DNA from: Mayamaea pseudoterrestris
Taxonomy: Eukaryota > Bacillariophyta > Bacillariophyceae > Sellaphorales > Sellaphoraceae
NCBI GenBank assembly: GCA_027923505.1
Contig: BROI01000012.1
Span: 186,001-250,000, forward strand
DNA length: 64,000 nt
Reading direction: 5' to 3'
This document shows, in pieces, positions 37,785 through 46,905 of this stretch; position 1 is the first letter of the stretch; every line of letters begins with the position of its first letter. The notes under the pieces were generated by a model. That model saw nothing but the letters and a program-made list of their open reading frames with translations, had not been told where the DNA came from and did not search any database. The translations under genes and the position numbers were made by a program.

Positions 37785-40700
37785 TCATCTCACGGATCTA
37801 CTAACAAGAAAGCCAGTCAAGCTCTGGGGCAAAAGCTCGTTCCTAGCCATCCAGAGCTTGACGAGCTCCTCGTGTATTCGCATGCAAACAAGTGCGACCG
37901 ACACGGGCAGCTCGGCCTCGTGCGCCGAGGCTGCTGCGGCAAGGTCATAGTGGCGCTGTGCGAGATGAAAATCTTGTTTCACGCCGTATCCGTGCTGATA
38001 CATGTACCCGAGATTGAAATTCGCACGAGGACTAGCCGAGCGGTCAGCTGCCAAACGGTAATAATGCACAGCCATCTCCATGTCTTTTTGTAACGTATTA
38101 TGCTGGCCCTCTTTCGTAAATAGGTGCTCTGCCATACAAGTTCCATCCTGTGAGCCAGCAAGACATACCTCCTCACTCTCATTCGTGCGCGCCTCGCTAT
38201 CCGTAGAACTTCTTAAACCACCCGTCCAATTTCGAATAGCCGTCCAAGCTTCCGAAACATGTTTCTCCGGGTATAAAATGTAGTGCATCCACGACGACGG
38301 CCCGACTAAACCTTCCGGTCGAAGACGACCGTAGTAATAGAAATCGCCAACGCGCAAACTTGCTTCGGCGTGACCTCTGGTTGCTGCTGCCTTCCAAAGT
38401 CGCACCGAGGCCTTGGCACAATCAACTCGATTCATTCCAAGACATTCGCCCTGCTCAAGTATGAACGCGGCATTCAACTGCGCAAGGTCAGATCCTGTTT
38501 CAGCAGCAACAAGGTAGTTGCGCAGACTCCCCGCCGCATCGCCAGCCGCGTATTGCTTGTAAGCACGGCGTAGGCGGTTCGATTTATGCGGCGATGCATG
38601 TTCAGTTATCCATCGAAAATGTTTAAGTGCCTTGTCGCAATCCCTTGGAACAGGATTAACGATTCCACCCTTGTGCAGCAGCTGTACGCCCTCCGCGTAC
38701 ATCATTCCTAGTCTATGCTTTGCTTGAACATGACCAAGTCCGGCTGCAGTCGTCAAGTCCGCAACAATGGATTGCATCTCTGCCTGAGTCAATCCATGCT
38801 TCCAGATATTCTTGTCCGTCATGACCGAGTCAAAATCGCCAGCGCTCGTTGATCCTAATTCATCCAGTTCCTCTAAAGCCTGATAATGCGTCTTCCATCC
38901 CAATTTAAGCATCGCCGCATTGTATGGCGCGTCCCTATTTCCTTGTTCCTTGGCGAGCTGGAAGTATCCCTGCGCCAAGTCTGAATTTTGTCCAACAATC
39001 ATGGGCAAGCCAAACACGAGCAACAAACCCATGACGTTCATGGCATTGGCATCGCAGAGCGAAAGATCGCCCAAATCCGCGTCCGCTGCTTGCTGCGACG
39101 CGCCGGCCTTGAGCTTGCGCTCCAGTCGTTTGCGACATCCATCCAAATCCCAAGGCATGCCAATTTGGACGAACCGGTGCGCCGCATAGGGATCTTGTCG
39201 CGATGAACCATTATTATCACTCGTCCCAATGCCCCAAAAGTGAAATTGCGCCGCTTGCCCCGCCGCTTCCCAATGTCCCTGCTTGGCCGCCTTCTCGTAG
39301 TAGTGCAGCGCCAAGGAAGCGTTTTGTTCCACACCACGTAGTCCATAGTGATGTAGATTCGCCAGCGTAAAGGCCGCGTGCGGCGATCCGTCGGCTCCAC
39401 TGGCGCGGACTTTATAGTACTGAATGGCCTGGGCCGACTCGTCGGCTTGGTTGTGATGCTCCAGTTTGCTGCCCGAGCCGCCGTGCAAGTGAATTTGATA
39501 CAGTAAATGCTTGTCGGATGGTGGCAATATTTTGGCGCGCGAGTTTGGGTCTGTTTCAAGCCGATCCATGATGAGGTTTGCTGCGGCGCGATAGTAGACA
39601 AGTCGATCCAAGCACTGCTTTGGCAGAATTTGCTGCGGTGATGTAACAGTCGTGTCAATGGTACTACTTGAAATGCTTCCATCCGCATGCATGACTTCGA
39701 GTCGATGCGCCATGGCCATGGCTGCTTCAACGTTGCCACTCATGGCAGCCATGCGATACAACAGGAGCGCCTTGGTTTGCTGCATATTGTCTTGCACCAG
39801 CGTGTCTTGGACTATCAATGGTGAGGGAAGCGAGTCGACGTTACTCTTGTCGGCATGCTGCACATCTTCAACCGACGGCTGCACCGTCGTTGGCCAAATG
39901 CCCGACATGAACGCATGCGCCAGAGTCGTTTGCGCATCGGCGTGACCAAGGCTGGCGGCTCGCTCCAGCGCCTTGACTCCAAACTCCAGGGCTGTTTCGT
40001 TGCCAATCATTAACTTGGCGTTGCGTGATCGACTATTTTTGGTTAACTGCTGCGACGACGCCGACGACGACGACGTATCGAGCAAGAATAGCGAGTCTTG
40101 CACGTTTGGATCCCAATCGGCCAAAATCGTTGACACCGCTTGCTTCCATAGCGCCTCTCGTTTGGTGTACAATTCGTTGTGTGTCATGGACGTGTAGGAC
40201 GCTTGCTGGCGATGCAAATGCAAGTCTTGAACGTTGAGCGGCCCGCTGACAAGTTCCGTCATGGATGGCTTGGACGACAAGCCAGTAACAATCTTTGATT
40301 TGCTCCTCCTTGCATCTATAGTAGAGCCTTGAGCAGTTTGCTGTTTCGACTTGAGTTGCTTTTGAATCTTGTGTTGCTCGGTCTGCGCTCGATCCGACTG
40401 CATCCATTTCAACGTGTACAGAGTCGCCTGCATGACCAATCCCAAACCCGCCAAGCAGCCAATCACCAGTAGCTTGCACCATGGCGTTGCGCGGCGTCCT
40501 GGCATATGAATCGCAGGTTGTTGTTGCTGCACTTGCTGCTGCTGCTGCTGCTGCTGCAGTTGTGGAACCGGAGCGCCATTTGCTGCATGACGGTTCCGAG
40601 GTAAATTCTCGCGCCTCAATGGAGCATTCTGCTCCTCTTCTTGCTTGTAGAGTCTCTCGAATTCGTTAGCTTCTGCATTTGCGCCTCCTTCAATCTGAGA

Positions 40701-40979
40701 TTGTTGATCAGTTTGATTGGCAATCTCATTCGATGCATCATGCTGCTGCGACTGATGTGGATTCGCTTGGTCGAGAGAGTGATTCGGTTCACTGCTTGGA
40801 ATCTCCTCGGCGCGGCTTGACAAATCATTCAAAGGCAAACTTTCTTCGCTGGTTCGCGTTTTGTCCGATTGCTGCTGCTGATTGTCATGGTACTGAAACC
40901 TTTGCTGCGTCAAATCAATATTAGTCAAAAGGCTTTCTTGGCGTTCGCCATCGTCGTCGTCATTCTTGTCCTCCTGCAT
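37785..40979 (-). CDS. Membrane-anchored Sel1-repeat protein (SEL1L/HRD3-like)
   Basis: Single exon, 1064 aa. A long disordered, acidic and Gln-rich N-terminus (Q run from a CTG microsatellite at 40535-40558) leads to one membrane helix, LLVIGCLAGLGLVMQATLYTL, at about residues 167-187. The remainder carries many Sel1-type TPR repeats, such as ASLGHADAQTTLAHAFMSG, SLALHYYEKAAKQGHWEAA, GLGHVQAKHRLGMMYAEGV and FNLGYMYQHGYGVKQDFHLA. HRD3/SEL1L scaffolds of this size recruit misfolded glycoproteins to the HRD1 ubiquitin ligase in ER-associated degradation. Here the helix precedes the repeats (type II topology) instead of following them as in HRD3, so the ER role is plausible but not certain. Divergent from a RING protein gene. 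Confidence 0.8.
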   Translation of the reverse strand: MQEDKNDDDDGERQESLLTNIDLTQQRFQYHDNQQQQSDKTRTSEESLPLNDLSSRAEEIPSSEPNHSLDQANPHQSQQHDASNEIANQTDQQSQIEGGANAEANEFERLYKQEEEQNAPLRRENLPRNRHAANGAPVPQLQQQQQQQQVQQQQPAIHMPGRRATPWCKLLVIGCLAGLGLVMQATLYTLKWMQSDRAQTEQHKIQKQLKSKQQTAQGSTIDARRSKSKIVTGLSSKPSMTELVSGPLNVQDLHLHRQQASYTSMTHNELYTKREALWKQAVSTILADWDPNVQDSLFLLDTSSSSASSQQLTKNSRSRNAKLMIGNETALEFGVKALERAASLGHADAQTTLAHAFMSGIWPTTVQPSVEDVQHADKSNVDSLPSPLIVQDTLVQDNMQQTKALLLYRMAAMSGNVEAAMAMAHRLEVMHADGSISSSTIDTTVTSPQQILPKQCLDRLVYYRAAANLIMDRLETDPNSRAKILPPSDKHLLYQIHLHGGSGSKLEHHNQADESAQAIQYYKVRASGADGSPHAAFTLANLHHYGLRGVEQNASLALHYYEKAAKQGHWEAAGQAAQFHFWGIGTSDNNGSSRQDPYAAHRFVQIGMPWDLDGCRKRLERKLKAGASQQAADADLGDLSLCDANAMNVMGLLLVFGLPMIVGQNSDLAQGYFQLAKEQGNRDAPYNAAMLKLGWKTHYQALEELDELGSTSAGDFDSVMTDKNIWKHGLTQAEMQSIVADLTTAAGLGHVQAKHRLGMMYAEGVQLLHKGGIVNPVPRDCDKALKHFRWITEHASPHKSNRLRRAYKQYAAGDAAGSLRNYLVAAETGSDLAQLNAAFILEQGECLGMNRVDCAKASVRLWKAAATRGHAEASLRVGDFYYYGRLRPEGLVGPSSWMHYILYPEKHVSEAWTAIRNWTGGLRSSTDSEARTNESEEVCLAGSQDGTCMAEHLFTKEGQHNTLQKDMEMAVHYYRLAADRSASPRANFNLGYMYQHGYGVKQDFHLAQRHYDLAAAASAHEAELPVSVALVCMRIHEELVKLWMARNELLPQSLTGFLVSRSVR

Positions 40980-41312
40980 GACTGCAAAATACTGACTGAC
41001 TTTAAAAATGTCTCCTTTTGTAAATTGCGGGCTTGAATAATGGGAATGGTGTAAAGTGGGAGAAAGAACTCTCTCAGAGACGATTTGCCAAGTGGAGGTT
41101 GCGGCGGGCTCTTCGTCATGGTGAAACGCGTCCGTTCTTTCCTGTGTCGCATCGTGAATGACATGACGTCATTTTTTGGCGTTCGCTTACGCGCTGCGAC
41201 GGAACATCGCCTCCACAAGAACTCACTCGTCATTTTGCATTGCATGCCTTCGCCCTCTTTCATCAAGTCCAAAGACCACTTGTTACTACCCATTCCACCG
41301 CAATCAAGACAC
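40980..41312. promoter_or_regulatory. Shared divergent 5' region
   Basis: About 330 bp between the Sel1-repeat and RING protein start codons. It must hold both promoters. No clear TATA box; it contains the CpG-rich GTGAAACGCGTCCG and a TGACGTCA palindrome (41164-41171), the consensus CRE/bZIP site. Confidence 0.45.
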
Positions 41313-42140
41313 ATGAATCACCCAGTACCTCTCAAGCCCGACGATCTATCGGCTCATTTGACATGCGCCATTTGCCTGAACGTTCCAACGGAACCAGTGC
41401 TGCCGTCGTGCCAGCACATGTTTTGCAGACACTGCCTGGACGAGAACCAAGCAGTTCGAGGACGCTACTGCCCCACCTGTCGAGCGCAGTATACGGCAAT
41501 TGCGCCATTGGAGAAGGGGTCCTTTGGTTACCGCATTTGGAGTGAAGTTGGAATGAAATGTGGAAACTTTGATCGCGGCTGCAAGTGGACTGGCAGCATT
41601 GTCGATGCTAAAAAGCACATGGAGAATGAATGCAAACATGGTGATGAAACAAGAAAACTGCTAGGGGAAATTGACCGGCTCAAGAGGGATTTAGTTGAAT
41701 CCAATGCAAAGATTGCGCGACTGGAGAGTGAAAAGACTTCGCTTAATTCTGCGTTTCAGCAAAGCAATGCGGCGTGGGTGTCTGCCAACCAAGAGGTCGA
41801 GAGACAGGCTGCAGTTTTGCGCGACCAGCATGATCAGAATGATATTCTTCCCAAGCTCTTTCATGGAGCCTACAACTTTAATCGCTTCACCGCTGGAGAT
41901 TTGTCGCAGCTCATTGCTCGCTTCTATTTGAGTAAACCTCCCCACATTGATTCAAACCGGATTTACAACTGCATTTCTGACTGCTACAAGTCATTGGAGC
42001 GGAACTACAATGACAATCCAGGGTACTTTCGAAGTGACATGCACATGCTGCTCGCGACGTGCGTCACCTGTACGTGGTTTTCGAACCAGCAACAGAATCG
42101 TTTCTCGCAGTGGATGACGGAGCAAGGATGGGGCAGCTAA
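41313..42140 (+). CDS. RING-finger protein with TRAF-type zinc finger
   Basis: 275 aa from the ATG at 41313 (MNHPVPLKPDDL); in-frame ATGs at 41085 and 41244 are alternatives, but the sequence before 41313 is basic and not conserved-looking. RING: CAICLNVPTEPVLPSC, QHMFCRHC and RYCPTC, a complete C3HC4 set. Next comes CGNFDRGCKWTGSIVDAKKH then MENEC, matching the TRAF-type finger spacing C-x6-C-x11-H-x4-C. A coiled coil follows at about 115-175 (LLGEIDRLKRDLVESNAKIA), and then an unknown C-terminal domain ending SQWMTEQGWGS. The layout is that of an E3 ubiquitin ligase; substrates are unknown. Confidence 0.88.
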   Translation: MNHPVPLKPDDLSAHLTCAICLNVPTEPVLPSCQHMFCRHCLDENQAVRGRYCPTCRAQYTAIAPLEKGSFGYRIWSEVGMKCGNFDRGCKWTGSIVDAKKHMENECKHGDETRKLLGEIDRLKRDLVESNAKIARLESEKTSLNSAFQQSNAAWVSANQEVERQAAVLRDQHDQNDILPKLFHGAYNFNRFTAGDLSQLIARFYLSKPPHIDSNRIYNCISDCYKSLERNYNDNPGYFRSDMHMLLATCVTCTWFSNQQQNRFSQWMTEQGWGS

Positions 42141-42306
42141 CTTACGTACGTCTGATGAAGAGTCTAAGGTTAGTAAACCAATGAATTATAATATACATTG
42201 CTTTGACAAGGATTGATTAGCATGGCAAATACATATACATCAGCTACTTAGCAGCCGACACTGTCAAATTTGTTTTATTCATTGTTTGGGGCAGTGAATC
42301 ATTGAT

Positions 42307-42573
42307 ATGATTGTGGAGTCCTATTTGCTTGCCTTGCTTCAACGAGACATTCAGCAGTCACTTCACGACAAAATTCTACTATTGGAATGTCTGCGTAATG
42401 CCAAAGGTGCTGTTGTTTGTCGATGGAAAGTGTCCGCCTTGGGCATGACTATTGACAACTGTGAAGGTTGGATGAGGGCTATAACTTTTCTACAAATGCA
42501 AGAGCAACATACATTATTGATTGTCGAACGACTACTACAGTTGTCTAAAAAGTGTCATAAGTACATAGTATGA
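42307..42573 (+). CDS. Small hypothetical frame, weakly supported
   Basis: 88 codons (MIVESYLLALLQRDIQQSLH...), mostly helical-looking. It lies in the 480-bp spacer between the RING and DnaJ genes, close to the 3' end of the latter. No domain, no upstream signal. Could be chance. Confidence 0.2.
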   Translation: MIVESYLLALLQRDIQQSLHDKILLLECLRNAKGAVVCRWKVSALGMTIDNCEGWMRAITFLQMQEQHTLLIVERLLQLSKKCHKYIV

Positions 42574-42627
42574 ACTCGCGCTCTAATCGATACTGTATGC
42601 CGTAGCTTATGCCACGTAACGAAGCCT

Positions 42628-44423
42628 TTATTCCTCGCGAGTCGCACTCGCGTCGCGGCGCTTCACCGTTTCCAGCATGGCCGCAAACGCAGCATCCTCG
42701 TACATTTGCTTCAAATCTTGGTCACCATTATTCTTTGGCGCCGGCGCTGCCATGAAAGCGGACCCCAACGCCTTGATGGCCTCGGAACGTCGCCAACGCG
42801 TCTCCTTGTCAACATCCTGATCAAAGAGCACCATGTGCGTCACCTCATACAATGTCGAAGTAACATCAACCACAGTCGTCGTCCAAAGCATCCGCAACAT
42901 GATTCCCATGGCCGCGTCATTGAGTTCCTTCTGCACCGCCTCGCGCTCATCCACCGTTTGCGCCGCCTGCATCTTTGTCACCAAATCAGCCTGCAGCTTG
43001 AACATGTCGACTCCAGCTCGCATGCCGCCCATGGCGTTTTCGTTCTGCATCTTCTTCTTGTCCAAAATGGCCTTTTGGCGCAGGGCCCACTGACTTGCCG
43101 ACGGCAATCCATGTCCACTATTCATTGATCCTTGGTACATGGTTCCCATGAGATTGTACGTTTGTCCAATGCATTGCACCAACTCGTATCCGTAACTCGC
43201 TTGACTCAACGTCTTGGCTTGCTCAGCCCACTTGGCTTCAATCTCGGCGACGGACGTCTTTTCCGCTTGCGCCTCCACATGCGGTTGCACCATTTCCACC
43301 AGCTTGATTGCCAATCGCACCAACCGACGCTTCTGCAAGAGCCGCGCCGTCGACATGGAAACCCGTTGCGAGTCACCAACACTCGCCGACGTGGCCGTGG
43401 CCAATCGACCAATATAATCATGAAACAAGTCGCTTCCAAACAAAAAGGCATATAAAACGGCTGGATCAATCTGACTCAAGTTGCCGCCAGCCGCAGTCTT
43501 GTCGGCCGACAGTCCGTCGCGACCCTCGTGGTCGTACTTTTTGCGCAAGTCAACGTCACCTAAGACTTGGTAGGCTTCCGAAACTTGCTTAAACTTTTCG
43601 GGCGCCGATGGGTCGTCGTGGTTGCGGTCCGGATGGTACTGGCGCGCCAAAATGTAGTAGCGACGGCGAATGGTGGCCTCGTCGGCATTGACTGGAACGT
43701 CCAACGCGTCGTAGTAAAATGTTTCCTTGACAGTTGCAGTCTGGCCGTCCTTGCCGTCTAATTTTGGCTTGGTGGATGCTTGGTCGTCCAAGTCGGCTTG
43801 AATCTTTCCAAGCAAGTCGCCATCGTCGTCGGGAACGCCATTAAGAGTTGCTGATTCCTCGGACATTTTCGTCAAGACCCAGCGGCCTGGAGTGAATCCA
43901 AGTGGAAGAAAGAATTAGATTGAGAAACAAAAGAAACAAGCATGGATCATCCCCACAAGCGCAAATTGCATCATTTTCACATACCTTCCACATCGTTCCA
44001 CCACTTGCCCTGCCGCGGCGCCATGGCAGCCTCCGGCGCCGCCAACACGCCCCGCACAATCTGCGTCGCCCCGGATACAGCACCACCCAACAATATTCCA
44101 GCGCCCCCCACAATACCCACCAAGGCTCCTCCCACAAAACCAGCGACTCCTCCCAGCACTCCAGCCTGCTTGGCGCCGACGGCGAGTCCCATGGTGGGAG
44201 CCAAGACGGCGACTCCTGCCGCTCCGACGGCGCCACTGACAATGTTTGAAACGCCCTGCGAGAGGCCTTGGCCGAGTCCCTTGGGGGCCGTGGAGTGGGT
44301 GCGCGTCTTGTGCAAGAGTTCGTTCAGTTCATGGTGGGCTTGCGTTTCTTCGGGTGATTGCTCCTTGCCGGATGCTGATGCTGCTGGTGGGGATGAGGGA
44401 GTTGCAGGAGTAGTAGATGCCAT
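42628..44423 (-). CDS. DnaJ-domain protein with glycine-rich hydrophobic N-terminus
   Basis: Two exons: 44423-43985 and 43886-42628, with a 98-bp phase-1 intron (GTATGT to CTCCAG), 565 aa. Residues about 50-130 form a Gly/Ala/Val-rich block (SGAVGAAGVAVLAPTMGLAV and GGALVGIVGGAGILLGGAV), a hydrophobic glycine-zipper pattern. The J domain starts near residue 195: FYYDALDVPVNADEATIRRR, YYILARQYHPDRNHDDPSA with intact HPD, and FKQVSEAYQVLGDVDLRKKY. Right after it comes DPAVLYAFLFGSDLFHDYIG, the start of the DnaJ-X domain of plant DnaJ10-type and yeast Caj1/Djp1 proteins. It would stimulate Hsp70; the zipper block may insert in or associate with membrane. The second exon also has an ATG (43863), giving a shorter form that lacks the zipper. 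Confidence 0.88.
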
Positions 44424-45000
44424 GCTTCAGTAGATTCTTATACTATGCTTGCCTTTCAAGTCCAACGAGCTATTGCAGCAATATATTTGACGGAAGAGAA
44501 GGCGTTGGAAGGGAGGTGATCCACGATCCATCAGCGATCCGGCGAGTGCCGCCATGGCGCGCCACGAAAATGGATCGCAGGTTTGTCGCACCAATACTGA
44601 CTCTTATGCCCGTCATTCCTACTTATGCCGATGCACGATCGGAGATATACGTAGACCAATCAAATAGCGTCGAAGATACAAAGAAAACTCCGCGAACCAA
44701 TCGACGAATAAAATGACTTGAAGCTGCATGGGGCAATATTCAAGAATGGTCATGATATTCCGTGATCTCATAATTGTCTTGCTTCACACACCGAAGAAAA
44801 TCAGACACGATCGATGATCTTTCAGACTATGCATTGAACTGTACTAATTCGTCGGAGGAATTAGCTTGATGACCTCGACTATGTCCGGCGAATCTTTACG
44901 GTTTTACCGGCAAGTCGCTAACCGTCCATCGCTTGCTCACATCAAACATTACTACTTCTTCACAATCCTGCAACAATCACTCAAGTCCAAACTCTCAACG
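44424..45000. other. Spacer upstream of the tandem paralogue pair
   Basis: 5' flanks of the DnaJ gene and of the first paralogue. No gene seen; an in-frame upstream ATG for the paralogue lies at 44866. Confidence 0.4.
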
Positions 45001-45525
45001 ATGACAGCATCCACCATGACTCCCCATGTTTCATCACCTGCTGCATGCTCCTCCGAAAACATGATTGACTACTTCGCACCGACGATTCGGGAGGAACGTC
45101 CGACGGCTCCCAAGCGACGATTTCCAAAGACTCGCATCACCAAGCGACGAGGTACCATTGAATTCATGGCATCCTTTCTCATCACGACGGGAAACGGCAC
45201 AGCAGCAGCAGACGAACAGCATGAGCAACCTCCCAAGCTTAAACGCTCCAGCCGACGAAAGGCAAGCCCCGATGTCAAGCCCTCGTGTCCCAACCGACGA
45301 GACACTATGGAGTTTGTCTGGGGCAGCCTCAAGCACATTTCGTCCATGAAATCGACGCGCGACGTTGGGTCCTCGGCCAAGGACAACGACTGCAAGCCAA
45401 TTAGACCCACGCGCCGCGGCACCATGGAGCTTTTGTGGGGCAAGCGCTCCAAATCATCCATGCGCGACGTCAATGACGATCACTCCGGCGAAACGGAAAT
45501 CATGTCGTCCAGTGACTTTGAGTAA
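45001..45525 (+). CDS. R-R-x-T repeat protein, paralogue A
   Basis: 174 aa from the ATG at 45001 (MTASTMTPHVSSPAACSS); the frame is open to 44866, but the paralogue comparison supports the inner start. Blocks shared with paralogue B are NMIDYFAPTIREERPTAPKR, TIEFMASFL and SGETEIMSS. Its most striking feature is a motif occurring three times: KRRGTIEFMASFL, NRRDTMEFVWGSL and TRRGTMELLWGK, that is R-R-x-T-M/I-E-F/L. Each is a perfect R-R-x-T consensus for PKA-like AGC kinases. The protein is otherwise basic, Ser-rich and likely disordered. No known family recognised. Confidence 0.75.
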   Translation: MTASTMTPHVSSPAACSSENMIDYFAPTIREERPTAPKRRFPKTRITKRRGTIEFMASFLITTGNGTAAADEQHEQPPKLKRSSRRKASPDVKPSCPNRRDTMEFVWGSLKHISSMKSTRDVGSSAKDNDCKPIRPTRRGTMELLWGKRSKSSMRDVNDDHSGETEIMSSSDFE

Positions 45526-46127
45526 AAGTATATAGATGGATAAGTAAGAGACACACCTTTTGTAACTTAGTAAAGTGCTGTGTATACAGTAAGTTCCTGC
45601 CATGGATTATGGATTACTGTATGATTCGACGCGGAAAACGCAAGCAAGAGGTGCGGGGTTTGCCTACGGTAATCGCCAGCAGATGGGCATGCCTGGGGAG
45701 GTCAGAGACGAGCTGTTGGACGCTGCTCATGCAGTACAGTATACATCACGGAGATGTAGCTAACAGAAGCAAGGCTCCCCGTTTCCGGAAGTCTTTCGGG
45801 TCATCAACGCGGAGAAACCCCATTGACACCGAACTGACATTCCAATGGTTCTTCAAGGACGCAAGTACGACATCATTCGTCAAGAGTCGATATCAAAACT
45901 TCCTGCTAGCCGAAGGCATATTCTTTGCCAAGAAATCGTCCAATAGAAACGCCGATCATGACGCCCTGGGCATTAGCGATCAACCTGCGCGTCGATGGAT
46001 GGTGGAAGCCGCGAACTCTGGCGTCGATCATATCTGATTCATTCGTCGGCCTGCTAATCCTTCGCCAGCGTACCACTGTGTAATCTTGGATCAAAACGAA
46101 TCTACTCGTGCCTCGTCGTTCCTCGCA
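45526..46127. other. Spacer between tandem paralogues
   Basis: 600 bp. It includes a 142-codon frame (45609-46037) with no similarity to either paralogue and poor composition, not called. Probably paralogue A's 3' end and paralogue B's promoter. Confidence 0.4.
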
Positions 46128-46574
46128 ATGAACTGCACCACAGCAACCATGACGGCCAACAATGTTGCATCCTCACCGTCAGACAACATGATTGACTACT
46201 GCGCTCCAAGCATTCGTCCCGAGCGCCCCAAGGCACCCGCTCGCCGCCTCCCAAAGGATCCCACTCGCACCCACAAGCGCAATGGAACGATCGAGTTCAT
46301 GGCTTCCTTCCTTTCCTTCAATCTCAAGTCTACGTCACGCAGCGAATCTGTGAGTAAAGAGGATCAGGAGTTCGAGACGGATCAGATTCAGCAGGAGCAA
46401 CAGATTCGAAAAACGCCAAGTCGCAAAAAGAGCTCCGACGTCATGCCAGCCTGTCCGAACCGTCGAGGTACCATGGACTTGCTCTTGGGCAGCTTCCGCA
46501 GCTCGCGAGATTGCGAAAACCACGACGGATCGGGCGAGACGGCAATCATGTCGGTGGATTTGGAGCAGGACTGA
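46128..46574 (+). CDS. R-R-x-T repeat protein, paralogue B
   Basis: 148 aa from the ATG at 46128 (in-frame ATGs also at 46086 and 46149). It is collinear with paralogue A: NMIDYCAPSIRPERPKAPAR, GTIEFMASFL, then ACPNRRGTMDLLLGSF and GSGETAIMSVD near the end. It has two motif copies, one weakened (HKRNGTIEF) and one full (NRRGTMDLLLG), and lacks A's third copy, the region A spans with TRRGTMELLWGK. The tandem head-to-tail position shows origin by local duplication. Strong conservation of just the motif blocks amid divergent linkers implies selection on the motifs. Confidence 0.75.
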   Translation: MNCTTATMTANNVASSPSDNMIDYCAPSIRPERPKAPARRLPKDPTRTHKRNGTIEFMASFLSFNLKSTSRSESVSKEDQEFETDQIQQEQQIRKTPSRKKSSDVMPACPNRRGTMDLLLGSFRSSRDCENHDGSGETAIMSVDLEQD

Positions 46575-46905
46575 GCAAGAGTAATTTTAGTATGATTTGG
46601 CCAATACACGTTAATACATATAATCTGTTTGCATATCGTCTTATGGATACTACGACACCACTTTTAGTTACTGTATACGGCGGGTCATTCGCAGGACGCT
46701 TGTGCGATCAGTAGTTTCGCACCGTCTTCATTGCTTCCAATGTTTTCATGTATTAATAGTATTGCTGCCACCAGACATCAATTACACTATTGTTTGCGTT
46801 TATAGATCACAAGCCAAAGGCGCTACTTGTTTTGTTGGCAAGTAGTGGCTCGGCAAATGTCCCTAGGCAATTTCCGACGATACATAGCTGAACTCACGCG
46901 CGCTC
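46575..46905. other. Intergenic spacer
   Basis: AT-rich 330 bp between the paralogue pair and the NSUN5-like gene. Nothing else visible. Confidence 0.4.

Noticed and set aside
45609-46037. 142-codon frame between the R-R-x-T paralogues
   Set aside because: No similarity to either paralogue, no domain, and overlaps the likely promoter of paralogue B.
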